Positions 48,801-60,639 of a DNA stretch of 64,000 nt are shown in pieces. The DNA is taken from the NCBI GenBank assembly GCA_023525715.1, contig CM042011.1:59132854-59196853 (forward strand). The letters are read 5' to 3'. The notes under the pieces are model-generated. The model was not told where the DNA came from, ran no database searches, and was given only the letters and a program-made list of their open reading frames with translations. The stretch is from Cichorium intybus (taxonomy: Eukaryota > Streptophyta > Magnoliopsida > Asterales > Asteraceae). How positions within the stretch are numbered: the stretch's first letter is position 1; each line of letters starts with the position of its first letter. The position numbers were made by a program, and so were the translations under genes.

Positions 48801-49857
48801 GTATCGTAGATGTGAGATGGATCACTGCTGTTACTTGAAGAAATTCAGCTCCTCTTACATCATCCTGTTATTATATGTTGATGACATGTTGATAGCTGGA
48901 TCCGACATGCAGGAGATCAACAAGCTTAAGAAGCAGTTGTCCAGAGAGTTCGAGATGAAGGACCTAGGGGCTGCTAAGCAGATATTGGGCATGAGCATAG
49001 CCAGGAACAGAGTTACCGGTACATTAAAACTTTCGCAAACAAAGTACATCAAGAAAGTTTTAGAAAAGTTCAGCATGGCAGATGCCAAGGCCAGAAGTAC
49101 ACCTTTGGGAAGTCAGTTAAAACTCTCAAAGAAGCAATCCCCAGAGACAGAAGAAGACAGAGATCAGATGGCTAAAGTTCCTTATGCATCTGCAGTTGGT
49201 AGTTTGATGTATGCAATGGTATGCACAAGACCAGATATTGCTCATGCAGTGGGAGTTGTTAGCAGGTTCATGTCAAATCCAGGAAAAGAGCATTGGGAAG
49301 GAGTAAAGTGGCTGTTACGCTACTTGAAAGGAACAGCTGATTTTGCCCTATGTTTCAGGAGAAAGGGGGTAGTCTTAGAAGGGTTTGCCGATGCAGATTT
49401 GGGTGGATGTGTGGATTCGGGTAAGAGCACAACAGGTTATGTGTTCACAATCGGAGGTACGGCAATCAGTTGGATGTCCAGGTTACAGAAGAGTGTTGCT
49501 CTTTCAACCACAGAAGCAGAGTACATGGCTATTGCAGAAGCAGCCAAGGAGCTTATATGGTTGAAGAACTTCTTATCAGAACTTGGAATGCAACAGGAGG
49601 ATTGTGTACTGCATTGTGACAACCAGAGTGCAGTTCACCTGGCAAAGAATCCGGTGTTTCATAGTAGAACGAAACACATTCAAATGAGGTACCATTTCAT
49701 TCGAGAGTTAATCAATGATGGAACTCTGAATCTGAAGAAAATCCTTGGAACGAAGAATCCAGCAGATATGTTCACCAAGGTGGTTACCACAGACAAAATC
49801 CGGGCTCAATCGAATGCATGTCAACATAGCACACAATGTCATGGTCCCAAAACATAG
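45892..49857 (+). pseudogene. copia gag-pol polyprotein, one in-frame stop
   Basis: One frame of 1321 codons, start ATG 45892, interrupted only by TAA at 47485-47487 (codon 532). Order: Gag with FESHDFGFWRMQIEDYL (N-terminus) and zinc knuckle CWNCKENGHFRNQC (about 231-244); protease WIMDSGASFHGS (about 279-290); GAG-pre-integrase LWHQRLGHMSEKGM (about 404); integrase core VHSDVYGPTSV, then PQQNGVAERMNRTLNERAKS (about 560); reverse transcriptase YKARLVVKGFQQKRGVDYNE, LDVKTAFLHGDLEEDIYM and catalytic LLLYVDDMLIAG (about 992); RNase H GFADADLGG and STTEAEYMA (about 1204). The stop lies inside the integrase core, directly before DNGGEYSS, which carries the second catalytic Asp. The last ~20 codons after MFTKVVTTDKIR look unlike copia and are probably flank read-through after a 3' deletion. 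Confidence 0.93.
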
Positions 49858-50790
49858 TCAGTGTGGTCCAAGACAATGTAATCTTTCTTAGGGCAATCAA
49901 CAAAAAGAAAGCAAATTTTGAAAAAAAAAATACAAAACTACACCTTTCGGCTTTCAACGTTGACTATCTGCACCAATGAATCAAAGCCATCCTTGTAGCA
50001 TTTACAACTCTACAAAGAAAAAAAGCTGCAAATTTAACAACTTTTTTCAGTTATGTCATCCTCTTCTTTGATCTCGTTTTGGTTCTTGAACCCTCTTTCA
50101 CATGTGAGCTACTTGCCCCTTGACTATTCTTCGGGTTTGACTTTTTCGACAAGTCTTAAATATCTCATAACTGGTGTGTCAAGTGTTATGGGTTTTTCTG
50201 AGTTTTATTAGATGTTTAATTGCAAAACCCACACAGGAACTAAATTATTTGTAGTGTAAGGTTATTCTCCAGGCATGTAGTGTTACACCAGATGAGCAGA
50301 TTGTATTTTCTCTTTTTTGCCATGTCGAATTATTGTTTCTGAAAAATTTGAAAGTTGTGTGTGAATGATTAGGCATAAGGTCTCTTTTTCCAAACCTAAA
50401 AAGGTTTTCATGTGGTCAATAAATGTTTACCCATTTGGTTGGTTAAGATTAAAAGCTTTGGGAATTAATCAAATTAAGAATGTATCTGGGTATTTTCGAG
50501 ATTTAAGGACTGTCGGCTAAAATACACTAAGTGCTAGTTCTATATCTCATAAGTTACAACTAATAAGTGTTTTGAAATATTCCATTTATTAGTAACTTTC
50601 TAAAGTTCAACTAGATCATAATTCATAAAGCAACTTTGAGTATTCCCTGTACTTTCCTGTACCCGGTGTCTTATTTAAAAAGAATGGCAATTACAAAAAT
50701 CTGCCATAAGCAAATTACAAGTAGCTTTCTTTTAGAACACAACAAGCTTTACTAAAAACAGAAAAACAAACCAGTGCGGGGAGCTGTCCC
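49858..50790. other. Intergenic region
   Basis: No gene recognised. AT-rich with no bounded repeat; any 3' LTR of the preceding copia element is absent. Confidence 0.5.
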
Positions 50791-50799
50791 AAAAAATGT

Positions 50800-52918
50800 T
50801 TATTTAAACAAACGAATGCTTGTAAGAAAACAACATTTTCCTCTGTTTTCCCCGACCAGTTTAAATAAACATCTCCAATTTAAATCAATGTTTTCATCTC
50901 CCTGCACTACTGCCTGTTCCAGAACCAAGTAGTTTTTGTTTGATTCTAGTATATAAATTGATGGGAATCTGTCTTTTAGTGTTGTATTTTCCACCAATCT
51001 GTCTTTCCACAATTGAGTACTATTTTCATTTCCAACCCTTATTTTGAATAAGTTTCGCAGGCTTATCCTCAATTCCAGGAAATCCGCTGCCATATTAGCC
51101 ACATTCTTCCGGCCGTCATTATACGATCTTCTACTCGGTGCATGATCGTCTTGGTTCTGATAATTGTGAATACTCTTAACAACTTTTGTCCAAATTGATT
51201 CCTCTTCGACCTTTATTTTCCACCACTAAATTGCTAATAGAATAATGTTGAGTCTATTAGACTTACTACCCCAAGACCTCCTATTTCTTTTGGTGTAGTG
51301 ACTTTGTCCCATGCAATCCACTTGATTCCTTTATTTCCCAATGAGCCTTTCCACATGTTGTTCTTTCTGATCTGTTCCAATATTTCTAACACCTTCCTTA
51401 GAGCCCTGAAAACCGAAAAGTAGTACAACGGAAGGCTACCAAGAATACTCTTGATAAGTGGTAGCCTGCCCCTAAACGAGAGTGCTTTTACCTTTCATGC
51501 ATTAAGCTTTGATTTAAACTTTTCAATGACCGAGTTCCAACTTTTCACTAATCTCATATTCGCATATATTGGCAACCTAAGATATGTATATGGGAAATTT
51601 GCATCTTCACACCCGAGATGCTGGGTGAAAACACCTAAGAATTCTCTTGAGGTTTAAGAAGTTAATCGGTGACCAATCTCCAATGAAGATTATATCATTT
51701 GTGCAAATAAGGGTTGGTCCATTATTGGGTAGGGGTAAACCATGAAATATGTTCTTTTCCCGGGCCATATTCATTGCTATATGTAACCCTTCCATTGCGA
51801 TAATGGAAAAAGGGGGAATAGTCGAGCACTCTGTTTGACCCCCGTCTTGATATTGATTCATTAGTTGGTGAACCATTGACAAGGATTGAACCTCTACCCG
51901 ATTTAAGACAATTTGTAATCCACTTCTTCCATTTATCACCAAAATTCATTTGATCAAGAATAGAGTCCAAATACCTGTCGTCTATATAGTCAAAAGCTTT
52001 ATCCAAATCAACCTTATAGTCAAAAGCTTTATCCAAATCAACCTTGAAAAACAGATATTTTTTTTATTTCTTTGAAAAATTACAAACCTCATCAATAATG
52101 AAATGCCCATCAAGAATGCTCCTACCTTGTATGTATGTCGATTGCTCCTCACTAAGTACTTTGTGGATAACGTTCTTTAGCTGACCCACAAAAATTTTAG
52201 ACACCACCTTCCCGAAGCACCCAATAAGACTAATTGGCCTATAATACTTGAGTGTAGTGGGATCTCTCATTTTCGGAATGAGATATATGAACGATGAGTT
52301 GTAGCCCTTGTTGTTGATAGTATTCCAAAATTCTTTAATAAACCTAAATGCCAAACCATCAGGTCCTCATTTTCATTTTCATAATGAGAGATATGAAATG
52401 ATGAATTGTAGCCCTTGTTGTTGATAGTATTCAAAAATTCTTTAATAAACCTCAATGCCAAACTATCAGGTCCAACTGCCTTTTCAGAGGAACAAGCCCA
52501 AACTACATTCTTGACTTCTTCGGTTGTGATCTCAGCATCCAAAAACTTCTCTATCTTCTCATGTTAACTTTTTAAATTTATAATTGATAAGGCGAGGTTT
52601 TGTTTAGTAGCCGGTCTTAAATTTAGCTGAAAAGAGTTGCCAAACCTTGTTTTTTATGTCTTCCGGTTGTGAAATCCAAACTCCATTGTGCATAATCGCA
52701 TTGATTATAGCATGAAAGAATCTTGAGTTTTCGTCTCCTTCAATGCCCCTCTCGATTATAGGTTTCTGTTTTAAATCTAGTTTCCTGATTTCCCTAAATT
52801 CTGCCAATTTTAGTTGGTAATTTAGATGACCAACATTACTTATGAAATCATTGAAAGCAGTAGTGCTCGATTCACAATAATAAGCGGACAAAATATATTC
52901 TTTTCCCCCTAAAGTCAT
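50800..52918 (-). pseudogene. Decayed L1-type LINE, reverse transcriptase to C-terminal region
   Basis: Reading on minus: an N-terminal part with GDENSRFFHAIINA and WISQPEDIK (52604-52918); AVGPDSLALRFIKEFLNTI (about 52460); YRPISLIGCFGKVVSKI and EEQSTYIQGRSILDGHFIIDEV (52064-52354), typical LINE RT blocks; KAFDYIDDRYLDSILDQMNF and KSGRGSILVNGSPTNE (about 51900-52036). The C-terminal 'W.GS..NKGIKWIAWDKVTTPKEIGGLGV' block (51234-51428) is a hallmark of plant L1 ORF2. The usual F-x-DD box is disrupted. No endonuclease domain is seen; the 5' part ends at the LTR boundary at 52922. Two internal tandem duplications are listed as findings. Confidence 0.85.
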
Positions 52919-52921
52919 TAT

Positions 52922-53540
52922 TGTTAGTTATGTGTTCATGGTCATAACAAGTTTGTAATATTACTATATATAGCAGCGTCTTTTTGAGTTACATACAAGA
53001 GATGATTTAGCCAAATAGATTGAAAGTAAACATGATGCATTGAGTTTATTAATATATCAAAGTAAATGTATATTAATTAGAAACTGCAGTTAGATAAAGA
53101 ACATAAGTGTAAATGTCAACGGTTTGAATTTCATATAGTACTTATCCATAAGGGGATAATATAGGGATGATGGGTATTATAAAAATTAAGAGAAAAAAAC
53201 CCTAATTTTCGTCACCCTCTCTCCCCTCCCCTCTACTGGCCGATTTTGTTTATATACCCGATAGAAAGGTTACTTTTCAAGAAAAGTGTTATACTGCATC
53301 AACGAGTGCTAGAGTGTTGTCTTGGGTGCGGTTTCATTAGAGGAGTTCTGGTTTGGGCTCCAAACATTCTAGACACATTAGATCTGAAATACAAAAACTA
53401 CATCTTGATCCCTCTTTAGTTCATATTTACAAAGGAATTCATGATTTTGTGATCCATGATGGAATATGATCTTTAATTTCCTTCGGCTGTCTGTCCTGGA
53501 TTTGTAATGTTATTGTATTTCAACAGTGGTATCAAATCAC
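52922..53540 (+). mobile_element. LTR remnant with primer binding site (copia-like)
   Basis: TGTTAGTTATG at 52922 and TTTCAACA ending at 53525 could delimit a 604-bp LTR; TGGTATCAAATCAC (53527-53540) then looks like a decayed tRNA-iMet primer binding site. No coding remnant follows. It abuts the 5' limit of the LINE, suggesting insertion into it or replacement of its 5' part. Confidence 0.45.
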
Positions 53541-53684
53541 TTAATAATGGTTTTGTACTGCTTAGAGTAGTTTTGATCCATTGTTTTGTGTTAGAAGTTA
53601 AATTTTTTTGAAATTAGTAAAATTATTCGTCAATAACATTGTTATCCTTGAATAGTCACGTCACTATCTTCATACAGATTACAA

Positions 53685-54480
53685 TGTGACAACTGTCAAA
53701 AATTGGTCAAAAAAAGTCAACATAAGTCAACCGAAGCGTATATTAGGTCAACATGTCAAAATGTAATTTTCATAACCTTTACGATGTATTATTGGATATT
53801 ATAATACTACGTACGCTAATTGAAATCAATTATCAGGTAAACGCTGTAAATACATATAACAAACTACAGTTGCGTAAAAATTCGATAATCACACAAATAT
53901 TATTTTGGTATTAATAATATTGATAGCACGATGCGTTCGTGCTCACGAATCCATAGACATATAAAATGCCGAAAACGGAGTTCGCATGTAAAAGTTACAA
54001 TAGTTGATCGCTGTGACAATGATTTGGAAACTAAAATACATTACGTGGTGCCTTAAACATCAATAATGAAATAACGGAACACATATTAAGAAGCGTGATA
54101 TTTTATAGTATTTAATTTCATAGCCTGATTAATTTTCCGGTAAAATGCCAAATATCGCGTATTCGGAAGAATACCGCGCTTAAACGCGTATATCTTCGCC
54201 TAACGAATTGGGAATCAATCTAAATAGATTTTTACTAATATTTTTATGATTAATAATGTTTAACATATTTATTAGTAATTATATCTCCCAAAACTTATAA
54301 AAATACGCAAAACGTTTTACCGTTTTTTATAAAAACACTCATATTTATATAACACATGTGTATATTTTATAAAAGGCTAGTAACCCACCCCCCCCCCCCC
54401 CCCTTTCTCTTGGCTGGCCATGAGCCACCCTAGACATACTCCATGTCCCTTCCATGAAATGCAATCTTGTTTTTTATATT
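53685..54480 (+). mobile_element. Probable gypsy-type LTR fragment
   Basis: TGACAACTGTCAAAAATTGG and the TCAACATAAGTCAACC phrase are common at the start of plant gypsy LTRs. TTTTATAAAAGGCTAG near 54368 looks like its TATA region, followed by a 16-C run (54388-54403) and TTGGCTGGCCATGAGCC. The end is not delimited. Confidence 0.4.
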
Positions 54481-55528
54481 AAATTAGTTGTGAGACCGTG
54501 TATTACACGAGATGCTATAAAATAATTTTTAAATATGAATATCTAAACATTAATAATTACAAATATCAAAATTTCCATAACATAAGACAAAATTGTTGAA
54601 TATATAGGTAATTAAATTAAGCATTAACCCAATATTGTTGATAACTATAAATAACTATAATAAATCATAAATTTTAAAAGACTTCTTTAAATATAAGATT
54701 GGTTGTTCTACTGCTAAGTAAATGTTTATTACCATTGTTATACTTTTTGATAGACTGTTACATCATATAGATTTTAATATGAACACACCATTGATATTTT
54801 ATAATTACAATAAATAAGTAAATATTTATTAAAGATATAAAGATTTTTATATAATAGATATATAAACAGTAATTATAAGCATATATCATTCATATAAATA
54901 TATATAATATAGCCAATATGTCAATTTTAACATAAAAATTAATTATATTTGTAGTTTAGATAAATTAAAAGTCATCAAATCTATATACATTATCCATGCC
55001 AAGTCTATCTACACTCTATGTCATAAAGAGTAAGTTTTCTTTTCAACATAACGTAGTTAGTGATAAAAATAAAAAAATAAAACTTTTTATTTTTATTTTT
55101 TAACAACACATAACAATATAACTTGTTTTATTTTTTGACAACACATATATAACAAAGTCGATGCTAAACATGAAGTCAGTTAAATAACTATTAAACACAT
55201 ATTATAAAAGGTTAAATGCAAGTAGTATCAAATGAAAAGGAATTGTAATAATTTACTCCTACGGAGAATAAAACATGTACCATCATATTACACAGAGATT
55301 TGAACTAATTAATGAAAAATGTACCATTGTAGTTAACTCCCGCCAATGCAACCAAGTAACTGACCATGAACAACGATTCATGAATTTTGTTTTTGAGAAA
55401 ATTAATTCAAATAAACTTGGTACAATAAATTCCGCAAAAGAGTTTAGGTCTCACAAGTGGGGCTGCATTTGTTTGAGAAAGAAAAGGGTATTTATGTCTT
55501 TTTTACAGATTAAAAGAAAATTGGTTAC
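54481..55528. other. AT-rich intergenic region
   Basis: No gene recognised. Exons expected downstream of the TMPIT-like fragment (on minus, so to the left) were looked for and not seen. Confidence 0.45.
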
Positions 55529-55982
55529 CTGGTAAATCTGGACAAGTAATGCAGGGAAACATCCATCCCAAACACATGACCTTAGCACCGGTAGCAATGA
55601 TGGGAAATACAGAAATAGATATGCAGTTCTATCCTATTCATAGTCAATGGAAAATAATAAATGAAAAACTTGCATGTTAATATAGTAGCAAAATTGAGAA
55701 TTTCTTACCCTGAAACTATAATATTCTTCCTTCACTTTCAATTGAACATATTGTCTGTTAGCACGAACATTTAATGGACCAAGAAGCATCCTCAAAAATC
55801 TTCCTGTAACCCAATAACACTCCATCAACAAACTCTAATGTATGATTCTCTCTCGGTTTTAAACAGAGATACATTTGAATTTAGTTTTGTGGTCAAACTA
55901 ATAAAAGCAAAGCACCATGAGATTTGCAGGGAAGAAATGTAGCTGCATCTCCTTCACCTAATGTATAGCTTGCTCTACTTAA
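55529..55982 (-). pseudogene. TMPIT/TMEM120-like membrane protein gene fragment, three exons
   Basis: Three minus-strand exons with canonical splice sites and matching phases: 55916-55982 (67 nt), 55709-55803 (95 nt), 55529-55633 (105 nt). Joined frames read LSRASYTLGEGDAATFLPCK, SHGRFLRMLLGPLNVRANRQ, YVQLKVKEEYYSFRDRTAYL and FLYFPSLLPVLRSCVWDGCF followed by PALLVQIYQ. Plant TMPIT-like proteins (TMEM120 family, multi-pass, nuclear envelope/ER in animals) have this 'GPLNVRANRKDVQLKVKEEY.S.RDRTA' segment leading into the first membrane helix. The later membrane helices and the N-terminal coiled coil are not found nearby, so it is probably a truncated copy, though long introns cannot be excluded. 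Two further spliced-looking segments at 57140-57182 and 57259-57310 do not join in frame. Confidence 0.72.
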
Positions 55983-56144
55983 CTGCAAATACGCAAAACA
56001 AAAGAAAAAAATCAGAAAGTATCGATCATTTGTTATAAGTATTTCATGTTATAAAAAAAGTAAAATGATAATACTCATGTTACATCATAGAGTCGTGTGC
56101 AAGTTCATTAGATCTCTGCCTTTTTTCTTTATATGTAACTACAA

Positions 56145-56500
56145 GTGCAGGTCTAGAAATTAAAAAAAACCAAAAAATGAAAGTAAGTTCCTATTTGTGC
56201 ATGCTAGATAATAAAACGAAAAAGTAGAAGTAGGTTGCTATTAGTGGAGGTCTGGAAAATAAAAAGCAAATGTTTGAAAGTACATTTGCTATTAGTGCAC
56301 ATTTAGAAAAGAAAAAACCAAAAAATATTGAAACTATGTTGCTTTTAGTGCAGGTCTGGAAAAAAAAAACAAAAAAAAAAAAGAATTAAGTTTCACAGGT
56401 TTGGAAAATAAACATAAGTGTTATAAAAAAGCAAAATGCTTAATACTCTTTTGCACAGGTTAGGAAAAGAAAAAACAAGATGAAAAACTGAAAGTGGGTT
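56145..56500. repeat. Diverged ~65-bp tandem repeats
   Basis: Units of the form GTTGCTATTAGTGCAGGTCTGG followed by A-rich sequence and GAAAGTA recur at about 56160, 56230, 56290, 56340, 56395 and 56455. They lie upstream (minus sense) of the TMPIT-like exons. Strongly diverged, non-coding. Confidence 0.6.
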
Positions 56501-56573
56501 GCTATTTTTTCCATATTTTTGAAACTTTTTTGAAACTTGGTTGCTATTTTTTCCATCCTAAAAAAGTTGTTAC

Positions 56574-56670
56574 TGTATCACGTGATTGTGTATCACGTGA
56601 TTGTGTATCACGTGATTGTGTATCACGTGATTGTGTATCACGTGATTGTGTATCACGTGATTGAGTATCA
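56574..56670. repeat. 15-bp minisatellite carrying six CACGTG boxes
   Basis: GTGTATCACGTGATT is repeated six times with almost no change, then one decayed unit. Each unit contains the palindrome ATCACGTGAT with the G-box core CACGTG, exactly 15 bp apart. The period is a multiple of three, which creates a meaningless open frame. Confidence 0.95.
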
Positions 56671-56759
56671 CATTAAACTCTTGAATCTCAAATTTTTTGA
56701 AAGTACATTGCTATTTATGAGAATACCTGATTTAACACATATTAAACTTTGAAGCGGTC

Positions 56760-57960
56760 AGGGTAATTGGAAACAAGTCCCTCCAAGCAAGTCCCTCCAG
56801 TTCTTCTTATTACTTGTGAAATGATATATTTATCCACGGTTGCGTTAAAAAGATAAACAAAATGTAAGAATTTGTAAATTTATAACTAATTTTGAAATTG
56901 TTCATGATTTATAAAGAAACGAATATTAGATTGTGGATAGTCGTTTTCGTGAATTGAGCTAGGGCAATGGGAAATTACTTGGAAAATCTAATGATGAAAA
57001 TTCAAATTCGCAGGAACCCACTCATTTTTCTTTGGATATAACTTGAATTTGAGGATGAATATTTGTGAATAAGATCTATAAACTTATAGCCTTTCAATAA
57101 TTTCAGAGATCGGTTCCTCTATTATATGTGCCTGAATACCAAGATTTTTGTCATATTAGGCATTCAGAATTAGTCTTGTGACCTGCAGTAATAAGGAATA
57201 CATGGGGCATCTAAATTAAGAACAACATATAGAAGGCAAAAAATTAAGTAAAGCTTACCATCACAATTCTTTGATAAAACTTGTTAATATCTGGAACAAT
57301 GTTCTTATGCCTGAAACATCAAACCAACGCTGAAGTTAAATCAAATGTGAAAATTGATACAATAGAAACGGTAATAAGGATCGAAAGAAACATGAAAACA
57401 TGGGTGAAGTTAAATCAAACATTAAAGCATAGTAGGATAATTCTTACGTTTTCTACATCGGGATTGATTAGGGCAAGGAATTTCGTTCACCTAAATCAAA
57501 ATCGGTGCCCACAACAGATTTTGATTTGACACAAACCATGGATCCGAGTCCAAAACCACACACATAGTTAAAACACAATTAGAGTGAGGCTTTATAGGGC
57601 GAGATTGAAGAGGGAAGACGTCGGTGGTTAAGGGCGATGGGGAGACGATGATCGAGATTTGTAGGTGAAAACCTAACCTGGTTCTTGTGCCGATGATCAA
57701 TAGGACGATTAAGGTTTTGGCGAGATTTAGGGATCGCCAGAGTTGAAATAGTTATTGCTACATTTGATCTCTCTGGTTCAGACTTTGTTGAATGGTTAAA
57801 CTGGATTTCTGCTTCCTCTCGAGCCTGAATTATAGGTATCTGATTTCCTTTTTGAAATAGAAAGGCGAAATTGGAGGATAATTGACAGTTTATTAGTGTG
57901 GTACAATTGATTTTGAAATTAACGTGATAATAAACCGATCATTATGGAGTAACCGATAAT
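56760..57960. other. Region with possible spliced segments of unknown origin
   Basis: On minus, 57259-57310 (HKNIVPDINKFYQRIVM) has a TTTCAG acceptor and a GTAAGC donor, and 57140-57182 has CTGCAG and GGTATT; joined, the frame meets a stop. 57480-57710 could be a 5' UTR with donor AAAC|GTAAG. No family is recognised. Confidence 0.25.
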
Positions 57961-59374
57961 TAAGGAGTGTGACCAAGTTTTTTCATTATTTAAAGAAAAT
58001 CAAAATTACCAGAAAATGACATGTGGCAAATTCAATGTGGTGATGACAAGTGTACAAGAGTTACTTATTTATTAGGATATGATTTGTACTAAGAAATCTT
58101 AAAAGTAGATTGTATAAATCTTGTCATTTCCAAGACAAAGATCATCCAATCCCCACCCCACCCTTATAAATTCGGCCATATGAGGCCATTCCCTACCCTC
58201 ACTTCATCTTCAAACTCACTTATCATATTCTCTAAAAAATCTTCAAGAATTTCCAAGTGATTCCAAGCTTTTCCAAGTGTTTTTCAAGAAGATATTGGTA
58301 AGTTCATGTTCATTTTAAGCTTGCATTATCATTTCTACCATCACCCTTGGTTGTTCTCCTATTCACACTCTTGATCTTGAACTATAGATCCCTTTGAAGA
58401 TCAAGCCACTTCTAAGTTGCCAAACTTTGATCCTTTCTTCTTCTTAACTCAAGAATTGCTTCGAATGTGAGTTCATACCCCACTTTTCTGCTCTTTTTAA
58501 GTGTTTTCATAGGGGAGAATACAAGTCTTAAGATATATGTTTTATTCTTGAAACATGATGTATTCATATGTTTTGTTCTTGAAATATGACTTGTTCATGT
58601 GTTTGGTCATCTTACTATAAAAGTGTTTGGCACAAAAATGGGTTATAATAAATTAAAATACATACTTAGTTTAAGAAAATAACATGCAAGACTTTTATAC
58701 ACTTTTGTCACCAACAAAACTTCATATTTTACTTTGTTGGTGAAATAGTCATAAATATGGTACACTATATGATCTTTTGACAAAAGACATGAAAATACAT
58801 TTTTACTAAAATAGTCATAAAACATTTTTGTCATATGATGTTGTATAACAAACAAATGTAAATGTTTACGTAACTAGAATGTTCTAAATAAATATGTCGT
58901 TATTATCTTCACATCAAAACTACTTATTTATAAAAAGAGCGTCATTTTGACGTAATAACGACTATTTAGACTTATAACGTCATAATAAGCTTGGGAAATG
59001 ACATTTTTACAAGGAAGTTGATATTTTAAACAAAAATGAATGTATTCATAATAATGTGTATGAAAAATGACCATTTGGAAAGATTATCATCATTTTGACA
59101 AAATGACAAGATTTAAAATGTTGCCATCACTTGTGTAAGATGACTAAAACAAATTTCATGCCATGACATGTTGATAAACTTTAAATCTATCTTATTAGTA
59201 TATTTAGTGTCTTAGATGTAAGAAATTATACTTTTCAACTCATTAACATCTTTTAGGCTTAAGTACGTTAACACAACGAAAACATTTATATAAATTATAA
59301 TGAGTATAATTTATGGAACGAATGACAAAAATACGACAGAAATACTAAAGATAATAATATAAATATATAATTAT

Positions 59375-59575
59375 TACATACTATAATTATCATGGACAAT
59401 TTGATAATTACAAACGTAAAGGAGTTTTCAGTATATTTACATAATATAATTATCATGGACATTTTGATAATTACGAGTACAAATGAGTTCTCACTATATT
59501 TACAAGCAAGGTTTTACACTATAATTATCATGGGTATATCTTGATACTTACAAATACAAAAGGGTTTTCATTTCA
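59375..59575. repeat. Three ~68-bp tandem units in LTR-A
   Basis: TATAATTATCATGGACAATT and variants begin at about 59382, 59444 and 59520, each followed by TGATAATTACAAA and a GAGTTTTCA-like part. Confidence 0.75.
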
Positions 59576-59884
59576 GTACGAACTAGGATAAAACATTAGG
59601 TTGGGTGGGTATGTGAGAAATTTCTTCACAGTACTGAAAGATGTACGCATTAAGTCCTGGATTATAACCTTAATCATTCATGAGCGAGATAGTTGTGTAT
59701 AGATCTATATGGGACTGACAATCCCGCACCTAAGCTGCTAGCTACAGCTAGACCGGCAGGTCTGGGGTGACAAATTTCTTAACATTGCGACACCTGAAGG
59801 ACATCGTGGCAGGCCTACATACAGTCATAGCAAGGTTATAATGACTCACATGAACGACAACAAATATCTTTAGTTTGGGAAAAA

Positions 59885-60145
59885 ACATCTTCAAATGGTT
59901 TTATATAAATATAAAACTACATGTTGCTTTTCACAAAATATAAGTATGGTTTTTACTTATACATACGGGTTTTATGGGATTAAAACTACATCTTATCAAT
60001 ATACAAATATAAGTATGGTTTTACTTATACACACACGAGTTTTAAGGAATTTAAAACCACCTTTTATCAAGATACAAATATAAGTATGGTTTTACTTATA
60101 CATATGAGTTTTATGGAATTAAAACTACATTTAGCTTACGAGTAA
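59885..60145. repeat. Four ~65-bp tandem units in LTR-A
   Basis: Units read AAAACTACAT..., ATACAAATATAAGTATGG, TTTTACTTATACAYAC and GGGTTTTATGGGATT. Repeats start near 59910, 59985, 60050 and 60120. A related inverted unit is at about 62480-62550 in LTR-B. Confidence 0.75.
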
Positions 60146-60639
60146 ACATGTATTTGCATGGCTTCATACAAGAATAAAACTACGTAGTACTATTTTCAAG
60201 TATAGAAATACTTATACATTTTCGGTCTTTGGGTTTTTAAGGCTACAACTCATTTATAAGAAAATATTGGATTTTCTGGTTTCAAACACTATCTTTCTAC
60301 AAGGAAAAACGATTATGGAATTCTCATACAAAATCTTATGAACTCACCAACTTAATTGTTGACACTCTTTCAAAACTACTTGTATTCTCAGGTAACCATT
60401 AGTCATGTACGACTAACCTTTTGGGATGGGACGCGAAGACGTCTCTTTTGCTTAATTTGTTATCATACTGTAATTGGGTTGAAACAATAACATTTGAACA
60501 ATGTAACTTTCCAATTATAATGTATGATGGTTGTTTATCTATTTATGTTTCAATGTATGCAATGGTTGTAATATTATGTTCCGTTCCGCCCTCAGACGAT
60601 TCCACCATCGTGGTTTGGGGTGTGACATACAAGCATCAG

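Larger units (their letters stand above)
45204..49857 (+). mobile_element. Ty1/copia retrotransposon lacking its 3' LTR
   Basis: 5' LTR 45204-45762, primer binding site at 45766, one gag-pol frame 45892-49857. No second LTR copy and no polypurine tract follow within about 3 kb, so the 3' end is deleted at or near 49800-49860. The flank before the 5' LTR is AAATC; its partner is lost with the 3' LTR. The coding region is well kept, so the element is fairly young, but it cannot complete a replication cycle as it stands. Confidence 0.9.
57978..60627 (+). mobile_element. Large gypsy-type LTR remnant (LTR-A)
   Basis: It ends GTTTGGGGTGTGACA at 60627. A CCAAT box (58145) and TATAAA (58165-58170) followed by CTCACTTCATCTTC mark a plus-strand promoter/R region. 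The start is uncertain: TGTGACCAAG near 57968-57978 is the best candidate, but no matching target duplication was found. No primer binding site follows 60627, so it is a solo or truncated LTR. It contains two tandem arrays (59375-59575, 59885-60130). Confidence 0.6.

Noticed and set aside
56537..56752. Open frame with YHVIV repeats
   Set aside because: It arises because the 15-bp G-box minisatellite has a period divisible by three.
57140..57310. Upstream exons of the TMPIT-like gene
   Set aside because: They have splice-like borders but the joined frame contains a stop and does not resemble the family's N-terminus.
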